This document shows positions 17,299 to 25,106 of a stretch of DNA of 64,000 nucleotides, piece by piece (position 1 is the first letter of the stretch; each line of letters starts with the position of its first letter). The stretch is taken from NCBI GenBank assembly GCA_963846775.1, contig CAWJXB010000003.1:124001-188000 (forward strand), written 5' to 3'. The translations under genes and the position numbers were made by a program. The notes below the pieces were generated by a model that worked only from the letters and a program-made list of their open reading frames with translations, searched no databases and was not told the DNA's origin. The stretch comes from CAVYXA01 sp963846775. GTDB taxonomy: Bacteria > Verrucomicrobiota > Verrucomicrobiia > Chthoniobacterales > UBA10450.

Positions 17299-18315
17299 AT
17301 GCTAACAATGAAATATTTCCCGGCGATCTCTCTCCTTTTGCTCTGGACAACATCGACAATCGCGCGCGCGGACGCCATTTCGGAAATGGCGAGCTTTTCC
17401 GTTTTCGAAGGTGTCGATCTTGCGGAATTGGCAAAGAGCGGACCGAAGATCATGCACGGGCCGCCGATGGGAGGGCGTTTTCTTTCGGTGCAGAGCTGTT
17501 ACGTGATGTCGGGCTCGCCGGCCCAACAGGTCGACGCGATTCGCCGTTGGAATCCGACCAGACATAGCGAGCTAAAAATCTTGCTTCACGGCGACCTGCC
17601 GGGTTCGCCGGGCCCGGCAAATTTTTCACGGTTGAAGGGCGCGCCGAGCAATGGGCCGGTTCAATCGTTCGTCGAACTGACGCTCAAAGGCGGTTCCGAG
17701 CTTCAAATCAGCAAAGCCGAGGCGAAGAAACTTCCGACCGGTGCGACCGGCGGCGGGACGATGCCGGCGGCAGTGGTGAATTTCTGGAGCGAATTGCTGG
17801 CGGCACGGGCGCGGAGCTTCGCTTCCGGTGGAAGCGCATCGCAGGCGCCTTATGATTACACCGGCGAAAACATTCGGCCTAACGAAGAACTCAATTCACT
17901 CTTAAAACAGCAAGACAAGATTCGAAAACAATTCTCCGGTTTCGTCGGCCAGACTGGAATCGGTCGCGGCGGCGGAGGTATTGCGCCGGAGCCGTATTGG
18001 GAACTGCTGGACGTGGACGATCGAGGCGTCGTCACGCTGGGAGCGTTTTACCACACAACCGGCGTGAACGGTACGGCCCAGGCGGGTGATGTTCTCTATT
18101 ACGCCAGCGGCGGGTATTACGTTTCGCTCACGCTCTATCAAATGTGGCCGGTGAATGTTGAAGGAAAGGCTTCCACTTTAGTTTGGCGCGGCGATATGAT
18201 CTCATCAGCCTCGCTGGCTTCGCTCCATGGCGTCGAGCGGCTTGGCTCCGAATCGTCCATGATGAAGGAAATTTCCAAAGCGATCGCGGCTTTCCGCAAG
18301 GATATGGGCCGTTGA
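17299..18315 (+). CDS. Secreted protein of unknown function
   Basis: A 338-residue protein with an N-terminal signal peptide (MKYFPAISLLLLWTTSTIARA; the start may be the second Met at 17308). No family is recognised. Visible features are a Gly-rich loop (GIGRGGGGIAPEPYWELLDVDD) and two segments with a beta-rich look (GAFYHTTGVNGTAQAGDVLYY; YYVSLTLYQMWPV). It lies divergently from the ABC transporter and 14 bp before a predicted barrel protein, so the two probably form an envelope operon. Confidence 0.65.
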   Translation: MLTMKYFPAISLLLLWTTSTIARADAISEMASFSVFEGVDLAELAKSGPKIMHGPPMGGRFLSVQSCYVMSGSPAQQVDAIRRWNPTRHSELKILLHGDLPGSPGPANFSRLKGAPSNGPVQSFVELTLKGGSELQISKAEAKKLPTGATGGGTMPAAVVNFWSELLAARARSFASGGSASQAPYDYTGENIRPNEELNSLLKQQDKIRKQFSGFVGQTGIGRGGGGIAPEPYWELLDVDDRGVVTLGAFYHTTGVNGTAQAGDVLYYASGGYYVSLTLYQMWPVNVEGKASTLVWRGDMISSASLASLHGVERLGSESSMMKEISKAIAAFRKDMGR

Positions 18316-18328
18316 ACGAACAACTGAG

Positions 18329-19231
18329 ATGCATTTCGCCGGATACAAAACCTTTTTGCGTGCCGGCGCCGTGACGATCTGCTTCAGCGCGCTGTCGATC
18401 GTCGCCCAGGACTTCAGCGCCGAGTACTTTTTCGAATCAACCTATGTAGGCGAATCGGACGTGCGTCGCGGCCCAAACACCATTTCGGATTTTGATGAAC
18501 ACAATGCAGTGGCGCGTTTCATCCTGACGCCACGGATCGACGCGGGAGTGCTGCGAATCGGGGCGGATTGGGAACGATTTTCGTTTGGATTTCCCGCGCT
18601 GACGCCGTTGCCGAACACCTTGCAATCCGCCGATCTGGTGGCCGGACTCGACACGCAGTTTTCCGATTCGATCCTTGTTCGCTTTGAAGCCGATCCCGGC
18701 GTTTATGGCACGAACCATTTCGATATCGACAATTTTAACGTGCCCTTCGTCGCCGGCGGCACTTACATTTACAATGCTAATCTGCAATTCGTCGCGGGTG
18801 TGAGCGTCGATGTTGAGCGCAAATATCCGGTGCTGCCGGGCGGAGGTCTGCGCTGGAAATTACATCGACAATGGGTGCTCGATGCCGTCATGCCAAAACC
18901 GCGGTTGGAATATTATCCTAACGAAAACGTCGAACTCTACATCGGCGCTAACATTAAGGAAACGAGTTTCCGCGTAGACGATCGCTTCGGCGACACGCAT
19001 GGGACGCCCGGTGTAAACAATCGGATTTCGCATCTGAACAATGCCGTGTTGACCTACAGCGAAGTCCGGACCGGTGTTGGTTGCGACTGGAAACTTTCCT
19101 CAAACGCCACGCTCACCGCCGAAGCCGGTTACCAGCCGTATCGCAATTTCGATTTCTACCGGGCCGATATCCGTTTTCACGAGGACGGCAGCGCGCCCTA
19201 CGGGATGATTTCACTCCACGGCGCGTTTTAA
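18329..19231 (+). CDS. Probable outer-membrane beta-barrel protein
   Basis: A 300-residue protein with an N-terminal signal sequence (cleavage expected near IVAQ-DF) and a run of alternating hydrophobic strands with aromatic ends, closing with a final strand and C-terminal Phe (MISLHGAF), a usual barrel-insertion signal. It is not matched to a named family with certainty; DUF6268-type barrels in related bacteria are similar in size. It follows the preceding secreted protein by 14 bp and is probably co-expressed with it. Confidence 0.6.
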   Translation: MHFAGYKTFLRAGAVTICFSALSIVAQDFSAEYFFESTYVGESDVRRGPNTISDFDEHNAVARFILTPRIDAGVLRIGADWERFSFGFPALTPLPNTLQSADLVAGLDTQFSDSILVRFEADPGVYGTNHFDIDNFNVPFVAGGTYIYNANLQFVAGVSVDVERKYPVLPGGGLRWKLHRQWVLDAVMPKPRLEYYPNENVELYIGANIKETSFRVDDRFGDTHGTPGVNNRISHLNNAVLTYSEVRTGVGCDWKLSSNATLTAEAGYQPYRNFDFYRADIRFHEDGSAPYGMISLHGAF

Positions 19232-19286
19232 CGCATTGAAATCTCAATCGCCAACGTCTGCATTGCTCGCCGACCGACAGTCTCGT

Positions 19287-19351
19287 AGTCCGTGGTCAGT
19301 TGTCTTGTGGTCTTCTCCGACTTCCGACTTCTGACCTCTGATTTCCGGCTA
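19287..19351. repeat. Heptamer tandem repeat at the 3' end of the thiolase gene
   Basis: The clearest units are CCGACTT, CCGACTT, CTGACCT, CTGATTT, CCGGCTA (19317-19351), with degenerate units in front. The last unit contains the thiolase stop codon (CTA on the + strand). The run lies between the convergent barrel and thiolase genes. Confidence 0.7.
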
Positions 19352-20584
19352 TCCGCGGCCCCAGATCATCGCGACCGACGTCGTTAGGCTGCCGCCCATG
19401 TTGAATGTCAGATAGCGTCGGGCGTTTTCAATCTGGCGAGCGCCGGCTTGACCGGTGAGATGTTGATAAGCTTCAACGACCTGGCGGACGCCGGTCGCGC
19501 CGACCGGATGCCCGTCGCCGATTAAGCCCCCGCCGGGATTCACCGGAATTTCGAAGGTATACGGCCCGCGCATGGTCGCGTTGCGCACCTGGGGCAATGC
19601 CGTGGCCCCGCTCTTGGCCAGCTCCGCTCCTTTGCCCGGCTCGGCCAGACCAAGAATCTCGTAAACGACAAGCTCGGTGATCGAGAAACAATCGTGAACG
19701 TCCGCACCGTTGAGGTCGCGTGGTTTCATGTTGGCCATGCCAAATGCTTTTTCGGCAGCTTTGCGTGCGATGGAAAAAGTCGGCGCATCTTTTTTGTCGA
19801 GCGCCAGATAATCGGTCGCATGACCGAAGCCTAACAAGCGCGGCGTTTTGTTTTTGTCGCGCCCGAATTTCTCGAGGTATTTCCCGGAAACGAGCACGAC
19901 CGAAGCGGCGCCATCGGTGATCTGCGAACAATCCGAGACCTTCAGCGGTGGCGCGACGCTCGGGTTCTTATCCGAGACTTGGGATGCGCAATCGAGCGTG
20001 AGATCGGCGTCGCGCATTTGCGCCAGCGGATTCAGCTTCGCGTGCGCGTAATTCTTCCATGCCACCGTGGCCAGGTCGGCCTCGCTCGCGCCGTACTTGT
20101 CGATGTAAATTTGCGCGATACGCCCGAACAATTTCGGGAACATGAAATCGCCATATTCCGGTTTTTCGTTGTGATAATCGGCCGCGGCACCGAGGACATC
20201 CGAGCCATCGAGCGACGACATGGTTTTTTGCTGTTCCACGCCGACGACGAGCACGGCATCATAAATTCCGCCCATGATCCATTCCGCGCCTAACAAAACC
20301 GAAAGCGCGCCGCTCGCGCAAGCCGCCTCGGTGTGCATCGTCGGGATCCCGCGCAATTTCGGATCGATCTCGGGAATAAACGCGCCCAGCTGCAATTGTT
20401 TCGTGAACTGTCCGGCGTTGAAGTTTCCCACCGCTCCCGCCTGGATCTCGCCGGGATCGATCTTCGCGTCCTCGAGCGCCTTTTTGCCGGCCTCGATGAT
20501 CAAGTGCCGGATGGTTTTGCCTTCCTTTTTCAGGTTACGCTTAAAATCGGTGCGTCCGCCGCCGAGAATGTAAACTTCGTTCAT
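19349..20584 (-). CDS. Thiolase family protein (SCP2-type acetyl-CoA acyltransferase-like)
   Basis: A 411-residue thiolase-fold enzyme. The nucleophilic cysteine lies in TEAACASGALSV (about residue 89), the HDCFSITEL segment supplies a histidine, and NPGGGLIGDGHPVGATG supplies the catalytic His. The HDCF pattern and the missing second Cys-Gly motif of biosynthetic thiolases fit the SCP2-thiolase-like group that acts on fatty or branched acyl-CoA. Substrate cannot be read from sequence. It is a single gene on the minus strand with repeat DNA on both sides. Confidence 0.85.
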   Translation of the reverse strand: MNEVYILGGGRTDFKRNLKKEGKTIRHLIIEAGKKALEDAKIDPGEIQAGAVGNFNAGQFTKQLQLGAFIPEIDPKLRGIPTMHTEAACASGALSVLLGAEWIMGGIYDAVLVVGVEQQKTMSSLDGSDVLGAAADYHNEKPEYGDFMFPKLFGRIAQIYIDKYGASEADLATVAWKNYAHAKLNPLAQMRDADLTLDCASQVSDKNPSVAPPLKVSDCSQITDGAASVVLVSGKYLEKFGRDKNKTPRLLGFGHATDYLALDKKDAPTFSIARKAAEKAFGMANMKPRDLNGADVHDCFSITELVVYEILGLAEPGKGAELAKSGATALPQVRNATMRGPYTFEIPVNPGGGLIGDGHPVGATGVRQVVEAYQHLTGQAGARQIENARRYLTFNMGGSLTTSVAMIWGRG

Positions 20585-20615
20585 AGCCTTACTTCAACTT
20601 AACCAATCTTACCGC

Positions 20616-20811
20616 GCTGTCATGCCAAACGCGCATTGGTCGCGTGGAGCGGCGAACCCAGAACAGGCTAACTAGCGATTTCCTTCCCAGAAGCTACAGA
20701 CGCTTCTTAGCAAACGCGCGGCCGGAATGGGATTTGAGGTAGCGCTCGAAATCCGTTGTCCCTATGGTCTTCCCAAGTAGCAAACGTCACCAGACATCGT
20801 CGAATTTCGCC
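20616..20811 (-). repeat. Direct repeat copy A with a gene 3'-end remnant
   Basis: Read on the minus strand, this contains a short frame ending TTDFERYLKSHSGRAFAKKRL-stop, followed by a non-coding stretch whose end (CGCTGTCATGCCAAACG on the + strand) is shared with copy B at 24902-25000. The remnant has no start and is cut upstream by an in-frame stop. It looks like the tail of a lost gene plus its downstream flank. The other bases from 20585 to 20879 show no gene. Confidence 0.6.
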
Positions 20812-20879
20812 GGCTGAGATAAGGGCCGCCCTGGCACGCTAATGGCTTTCCTTGGTAAGAACAATGAGGCTCAACCCCT

Positions 20880-22178
20880 ATGTCAGACCAAGAAATTACC
20901 ACAGCGTTTGACAAGCTGCGTCGTGTTAACAACCTAAGCGACCCTGGAAACCAAAGAAGGTGTCCAGAATGCGGGGTTGTTTTGGGCACGGTTGTTTTGT
21001 CCCGTTTGTGTCCAAATTGTCTGTTGAAACAAGGATTGAAAGGGCGGCCGACGGAGGGCATCGAACCCTTTGAGCCGCTTTCGGTTGAATCCCTTGCCAA
21101 AGTGATGCGCGGAGTCGAACCAATTGAGTTTATTGGCCGCGGTGGAATGGGAGCGGTCTTTAAGGGGCGCCAAGAAATCCTCAACCGCATCGTGGCGTTG
21201 AAAGTCATGTCGCCGCATGCCGTCGATGGTGGCAGCACTTATCACCGTTTTACACGTGAGGCTCTATCGCTAGCGCGATTTAATCATCGAAATGTTGTTC
21301 GCATTTACGAGTTCGGATTGGCGGGCAATTTCCCATATTTCGTGATGGATTTTGTGGACGGATCAAGCTTGCGCCAGATGCTGAAATCCGGGCCATTGGA
21401 CTTGTCTCATGCCGTGCCGCTCTTTTTGCAATTGTGCGATGGATTGCAACACGTTCATGAGCGTCACGTTATCCATCGGGACATTAAGCCGGAAAACTTG
21501 TTGGTAGATAAAGAAGGCAGTTTAAAGATTGCCGACTTTGGCCTCGCCAAACTGAATGGTGGCGCCGGCGCATCCAGTGAGTGGCACACCTCGGATGGTC
21601 GGCGAATGGGCACGCAGGGCTACATGGCTCCCGAACAGGTCGAAAACCCAGACGCAGTTGATCATCGGGCCGACATCTATTCGGTCGCCGTGGTTTTACG
21701 TGAGATGCTGATGGGCAAACGGCCGCTGGATCGATCTCTTGCGCCCTCCCCAAAGGCTAAAGTTGACTCGTTGCTGGACGAGGTGTTGTCCAAAGCACTC
21801 GAAACTGACGTGGCGCGTCGCTATCAGGACATTCGCGAGTTCAAACAGGCCGTGGAAGCGGTGCAAGAGAAGATTTGTGATCTAAAATGTCAACGTGATC
21901 GCCTTGTAAAAGCTCTCCAGGAAACCCCCGGGGATGTGCGTGTTTGGGAACAGTTGAAACAGATTTGTGACCAGCTCAACGATGAGGAAGGTAGCATCTG
22001 GCCCTCGTTAAGACTTTTCGGCATTTATCGGCAACAAGGTCGTCTGGCGGACGCCATATTAGAAGGGCAAAAGCTCATGTTGCGACTGCCTAAAGGCTCC
22101 AACAGATTGCGGGAGGTCAGACAAATTCTGTCCCACTTGGAAGAAGTGCAAGGCTGCGAACTCGACGAGGCTGCGTGA
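20880..22178 (+). CDS. Serine/threonine protein kinase with N-terminal zinc ribbon
   Basis: A 432-residue cytoplasmic kinase. A zinc ribbon (Cys28, Cys31, Cys44, Cys47) precedes a complete kinase domain (about 80-330): glycine loop GRGGMGAVF, Lys108 in ALKVM, HRDIKPENLL with Asp201, DFG with Asp219, and YMAPEQ. The C-terminal 100 residues are helical, and no membrane segment is present. The stop overlaps the GTG start of a sigma factor gene, so kinase and sigma factor are made together. This arrangement suggests that the kinase controls the sigma factor, or a protein bound to it, by phosphorylation. Confidence 0.92.
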   Translation: MSDQEITTAFDKLRRVNNLSDPGNQRRCPECGVVLGTVVLSRLCPNCLLKQGLKGRPTEGIEPFEPLSVESLAKVMRGVEPIEFIGRGGMGAVFKGRQEILNRIVALKVMSPHAVDGGSTYHRFTREALSLARFNHRNVVRIYEFGLAGNFPYFVMDFVDGSSLRQMLKSGPLDLSHAVPLFLQLCDGLQHVHERHVIHRDIKPENLLVDKEGSLKIADFGLAKLNGGAGASSEWHTSDGRRMGTQGYMAPEQVENPDAVDHRADIYSVAVVLREMLMGKRPLDRSLAPSPKAKVDSLLDEVLSKALETDVARRYQDIREFKQAVEAVQEKICDLKCQRDRLVKALQETPGDVRVWEQLKQICDQLNDEEGSIWPSLRLFGIYRQQGRLADAILEGQKLMLRLPKGSNRLREVRQILSHLEEVQGCELDEAA

Positions 22179-22897
22179 ACACCTCGCTTCCCCACGATTT
22201 TGCTACCACACGTTGGAGCTTGGTATTTAATGCGGGGAATCCTCAGTCGCCTCGCCACGAAAGTTCGTTGAATGAACTTTGTCACCGCTATTGGTTTCCA
22301 TTATATGTCTACGCGCGTCGTCGCGGCCAGACCACACCCGATTCTGAAGACTTGGTTCAAGGCTTCTACAGCCATTTTTTGAAGAAGAATTATCTGCGGA
22401 ATCTAAGCAGTGAACACGGACGGTTCCGGGCCTTCTTGCTCGCATGTTTCAAAAATTATTCGCGCAACGAGTGGAAGCGGAGTAGTTGCCAGAAACGCGG
22501 CGGCGGCGTCGACCATCTTGCGTTGGACTGCGCGACCGCCGACGAAACATATCAATCTCAACTGATGACCGCCGAGACGCCGGACCGCGCATATGACCGG
22601 GCTTGGGTCGTTACACTTCTGAAGCACGTCCTGTCGCAACTGGGCCAGGAATGGCAGGCCGAAGGAAAACGCGAGCTGTTTGAGATACTACAACCGCATC
22701 TCACGGTTGATGGAGACGACTCTAGCTATCGGGCCGCTGCCGAGCGTTTGAAAATGAGTCAAGGAGCTACGCGGAAGGAAGTGGAGCGCCTCCGTAAACG
22801 CTATCGGAAATTGATCCGTGAGGAGATTCGGAAGACGTGTGACTCCACACAACTTGAAGAGGAAATCTCGTCCCTTTTGAATGCGTTTTCAGATTGA
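22175..22897 (+). CDS. ECF-like RNA polymerase sigma factor
   Basis: A 240-residue sigma-70 family protein with region 2 (LNELCHRYWFPLYVYARRRG..DSEDLVQGFYSHFL) and a helix-turn-helix region 4 (YRAAAERLKMSQGATRKEVERLRKRYRKLI). It starts with the FATTRWSLV motif also seen in the sigma gene at 44155. The GTG start overlaps the kinase stop by 4 bp. No anti-sigma gene is present, so regulation through the upstream kinase is the simplest model. Confidence 0.88.
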   Translation: MNTSLPHDFATTRWSLVFNAGNPQSPRHESSLNELCHRYWFPLYVYARRRGQTTPDSEDLVQGFYSHFLKKNYLRNLSSEHGRFRAFLLACFKNYSRNEWKRSSCQKRGGGVDHLALDCATADETYQSQLMTAETPDRAYDRAWVVTLLKHVLSQLGQEWQAEGKRELFEILQPHLTVDGDDSSYRAAAERLKMSQGATRKEVERLRKRYRKLIREEIRKTCDSTQLEEEISSLLNAFSD

Positions 22898-22978
22898 CAC
22901 AAGCAATCAGTAGAAACGCAAAAATAGTTCGTCACAGGCAGCGGCGAATGTTTCTGAGTTCAATGAAAGGAAACAATC

Positions 22979-23377
22979 ATGAACTCCAACAACCGCCTGC
23001 CACCACCATCTACCGCTGAAGCCTGCGACTCCAGTGGGCCCAAACCACGTTTGATTTTTGAAATGTGGGGGCTAAAACCCACCGGGGCCCATTTGGGCTC
23101 CAGCAATAATACCCGCAGCACCGGCGGGGTCCGTCTGGACATGGTGGACATTGAGCTGCCCGACCCGACCGGATTTGAGGTAGTTGCTGGCGCATTGGCG
23201 AAAAGCCGGGTGCAGAGCACCAAAATCGTCTTCTTTTCGGACGATCCAAGCGATGGTCGGGTGGCAATGGCCAGACAGCTTCCCGGCAGCATCTTCGTTC
23301 CCAAACCGTTTGAAATGCAAAAACTATTGGGGCTGATCCGAAAATTGTTTCCGAATCAACCGACCTATGAGTGTTAG
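22979..23377 (+). CDS. Degenerate response-regulator receiver-like protein
   Basis: A 132-residue protein whose second half follows a CheY-like receiver: Asp57 in VDIELPDPTGFEVV, KIVFFSDD and the lysine of FVPKPF. The N-terminal half is abnormal: the acidic pair normally found before the first strand is absent, and the stretch LIFEMWGLKPTGAHLGSSNN matches no receiver motif. It may be a fused fragment or a domain that has lost phosphotransfer chemistry. It lies between the sigma factor and the TPR gene in the same direction. Confidence 0.65.
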   Translation: MNSNNRLPPPSTAEACDSSGPKPRLIFEMWGLKPTGAHLGSSNNTRSTGGVRLDMVDIELPDPTGFEVVAGALAKSRVQSTKIVFFSDDPSDGRVAMARQLPGSIFVPKPFEMQKLLGLIRKLFPNQPTYEC

Positions 23378-23395
23378 TGGCAGAACATTCTTTTT

Positions 23396-24505
23396 ATGAG
23401 TGCAAAACCGACACCTCAACCCTCAACGCCCTCCGATTCACCCCAACCCGACCTTGCTCAGCTGGAGCACGAGTTGAAAGAACAATTAGATCAAGCCGAC
23501 AAGAATCCGCGTGATGTATTGTGGCAACTGGCCCGGCTCTATAACGCGACCAAACGACAGGATCAGGCTCTGCAATGTTTGCGTCGCATATTGGCAAGCG
23601 AGTCAGACTTGGAACGGAAGGCAAGCTGTGTGTTGGCGCTCGGGCAAACGATGGAACAGTGCAACGATTTCCCGTCGGCAATTAGGTTTTACCGTGAGGC
23701 GATGGCCATGGAACCCAGCCGCAACGACACCTGGTATTTCATCCATAACAATCTCGGTTACTGCTACAATCAAGTCGGCCAGTTTGACGAAGGCGAAAGA
23801 TGCTGCCGGTTCGCCATCCAGATCAATCCACTTCGGCCTAACGGCTACAAGAATCTTGGCATCGCCCTCGCGGCGCAGGGGAAATATCGGGAAGCCGTAA
23901 TTAGCTACATTACGGGAACTTTAACCTACTCCGGAGACGCGCGCTCATTCAAACTGCTTCAAGAATTGATCAAGGAGCACCCTGAGTTGGCACTTGATTT
24001 GCAAAGTCATCTTGAGCGCTGTGAAAAGAGCGTCAGGTTTGCGGCCCTCGCGTTAGAACGGGCCCGTTCCGGCCGGCCATTTAAGGTTCTCTTGGGCTCT
24101 GCCAGTTCGGAATGGTTGAACCTGTGCGGTTACACTTTGCAAGCCGTCTCCGGCGGCGCCGTGGGAATCCAGGTCGTCGAAAACTTGTCGCAGTTTGTTA
24201 AGGCGGCGGGGAACGGAGATTTTGATCTTGGATTCCTCGCACCGGCTGGCTTTCCGTTGGGATCAGCTGGCGGCACAGCCGCGGATTCATGGAAGCAGGC
24301 AGTCCGCGCGGTTCGGCAAATCAAAAGTCAAAAGCCGATCGCTTTGGTTCTCGTTGGAGCTGCAGACGAACTGACCCAGAATGATGGGGTCGGTCGCGCC
24401 AGCGGGGCGGATGCGGTGTTGGAGGCAAATCAACAAACCGATGCCTTGGTTGAGACGGCGATTCATTTGTTGACGCAGCATAACCCCGCCACTTCAAATC
24501 CATAA
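23396..24505 (+). CDS. TPR protein with C-terminal receiver-like domain
   Basis: A 369-residue soluble protein. Residues about 35-215 form tetratricopeptide repeats (WQLARLYNATKRQDQALQCLRRIL; YNQVGQFDEGERCCRFAIQINP; NLGIALAAQGKYREAVISYI). Residues about 225-360 have an alternating strand/helix pattern like a receiver domain (FKVLLGSAS; DFDLGFLAP; KPIALVLVGA) without the usual DD/D/K set. It closes the kinase-sigma unit and could be the protein scaffold that ties its parts together. Confidence 0.7.
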   Translation: MSAKPTPQPSTPSDSPQPDLAQLEHELKEQLDQADKNPRDVLWQLARLYNATKRQDQALQCLRRILASESDLERKASCVLALGQTMEQCNDFPSAIRFYREAMAMEPSRNDTWYFIHNNLGYCYNQVGQFDEGERCCRFAIQINPLRPNGYKNLGIALAAQGKYREAVISYITGTLTYSGDARSFKLLQELIKEHPELALDLQSHLERCEKSVRFAALALERARSGRPFKVLLGSASSEWLNLCGYTLQAVSGGAVGIQVVENLSQFVKAAGNGDFDLGFLAPAGFPLGSAGGTAADSWKQAVRAVRQIKSQKPIALVLVGAADELTQNDGVGRASGADAVLEANQQTDALVETAIHLLTQHNPATSNP

Positions 24506-24572
24506 AACGTCGGGCCGGTATGATGTGAAACCGATTCGGCAGCCTCGCGGTGGTTTCAGATTTCGCGATCTG

Positions 24573-24851
24573 TCATTCCGATGTGCTTCGTAGATAATTC
24601 CACACCTCGTCGTAAGGAATGAGTGTGATCCCGCGCTGACTGCCACGTTTTTTTGGCCGAATGAAGCGTATTTTGCCGGCTGCCTCCAGTTCGTAGTAGA
24701 AGCTACGTGAAAGACCAAAATGGGGATCGCGCTGACCAGATTTGGGAAGGCGGAAGGTCTCGGGCTTTATGTAATTCCTGCCGAGTTGAGAATGGCTTCC
24801 CAGATGATCTTCAATGCGCATACGTTGGGCAATGGTTTCGAACGTCCCCAA
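24573..24851 (-). CDS. Small excisionase-like helix-turn-helix protein
   Basis: A 92-residue protein. Its second half (FRLPKSGQRDPHFGLSRSFYYELEAAGKI) is a winged-helix/MerR-like helix-turn-helix of the sort found in excisionases and in small regulators near recombination modules, followed by a basic segment (RPKKRGSQRG). It is encoded opposite to the kinase-sigma operon and next to direct repeat copy B, so it could be a relic of an integrative element. No integrase is present. Confidence 0.6.
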   Translation of the reverse strand: MGTFETIAQRMRIEDHLGSHSQLGRNYIKPETFRLPKSGQRDPHFGLSRSFYYELEAAGKIRFIRPKKRGSQRGITLIPYDEVWNYLRSTSE

Positions 24852-24901
24852 ATCTCAGCAGATATGTTGCCAGTCCTGTTGCCAGTTTGACCAGTTTGGC
24901 A

Positions 24902-25010
24902 CGCTGTTATGCCGAACGAGGATTTGTCGCGGGGATTGCGGAGAACAGCTCCGGCATTACAGGTGTTTTTTCACAAATGCGCGGCCAGAATGAGATCGGC
25001 ATACCACAGG
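24902..25010 (-). repeat. Direct repeat copy B with a gene 3'-end remnant
   Basis: The minus strand reads SPVVCRSHSGRAFVKKHL-stop, the same tail as copy A (SHSGRAF.KK.L), followed by the shared flank (CGCTGTTATGCCGAACG on the + strand). About 31 of the first 35 bases agree with copy A, with gaps afterwards. Both copies point the same way and bracket the kinase-sigma-TPR-HTH block. Confidence 0.6.
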
Positions 25011-25106
25011 CGACCGAATGGCAATGCGTCAGAAATTAGATCGACTCCGCGCTGGTCTGTGCGCGGGCGGACTTCGTAGGCGTGCATGGGCAACGCGTTC
25101 GGCGAA

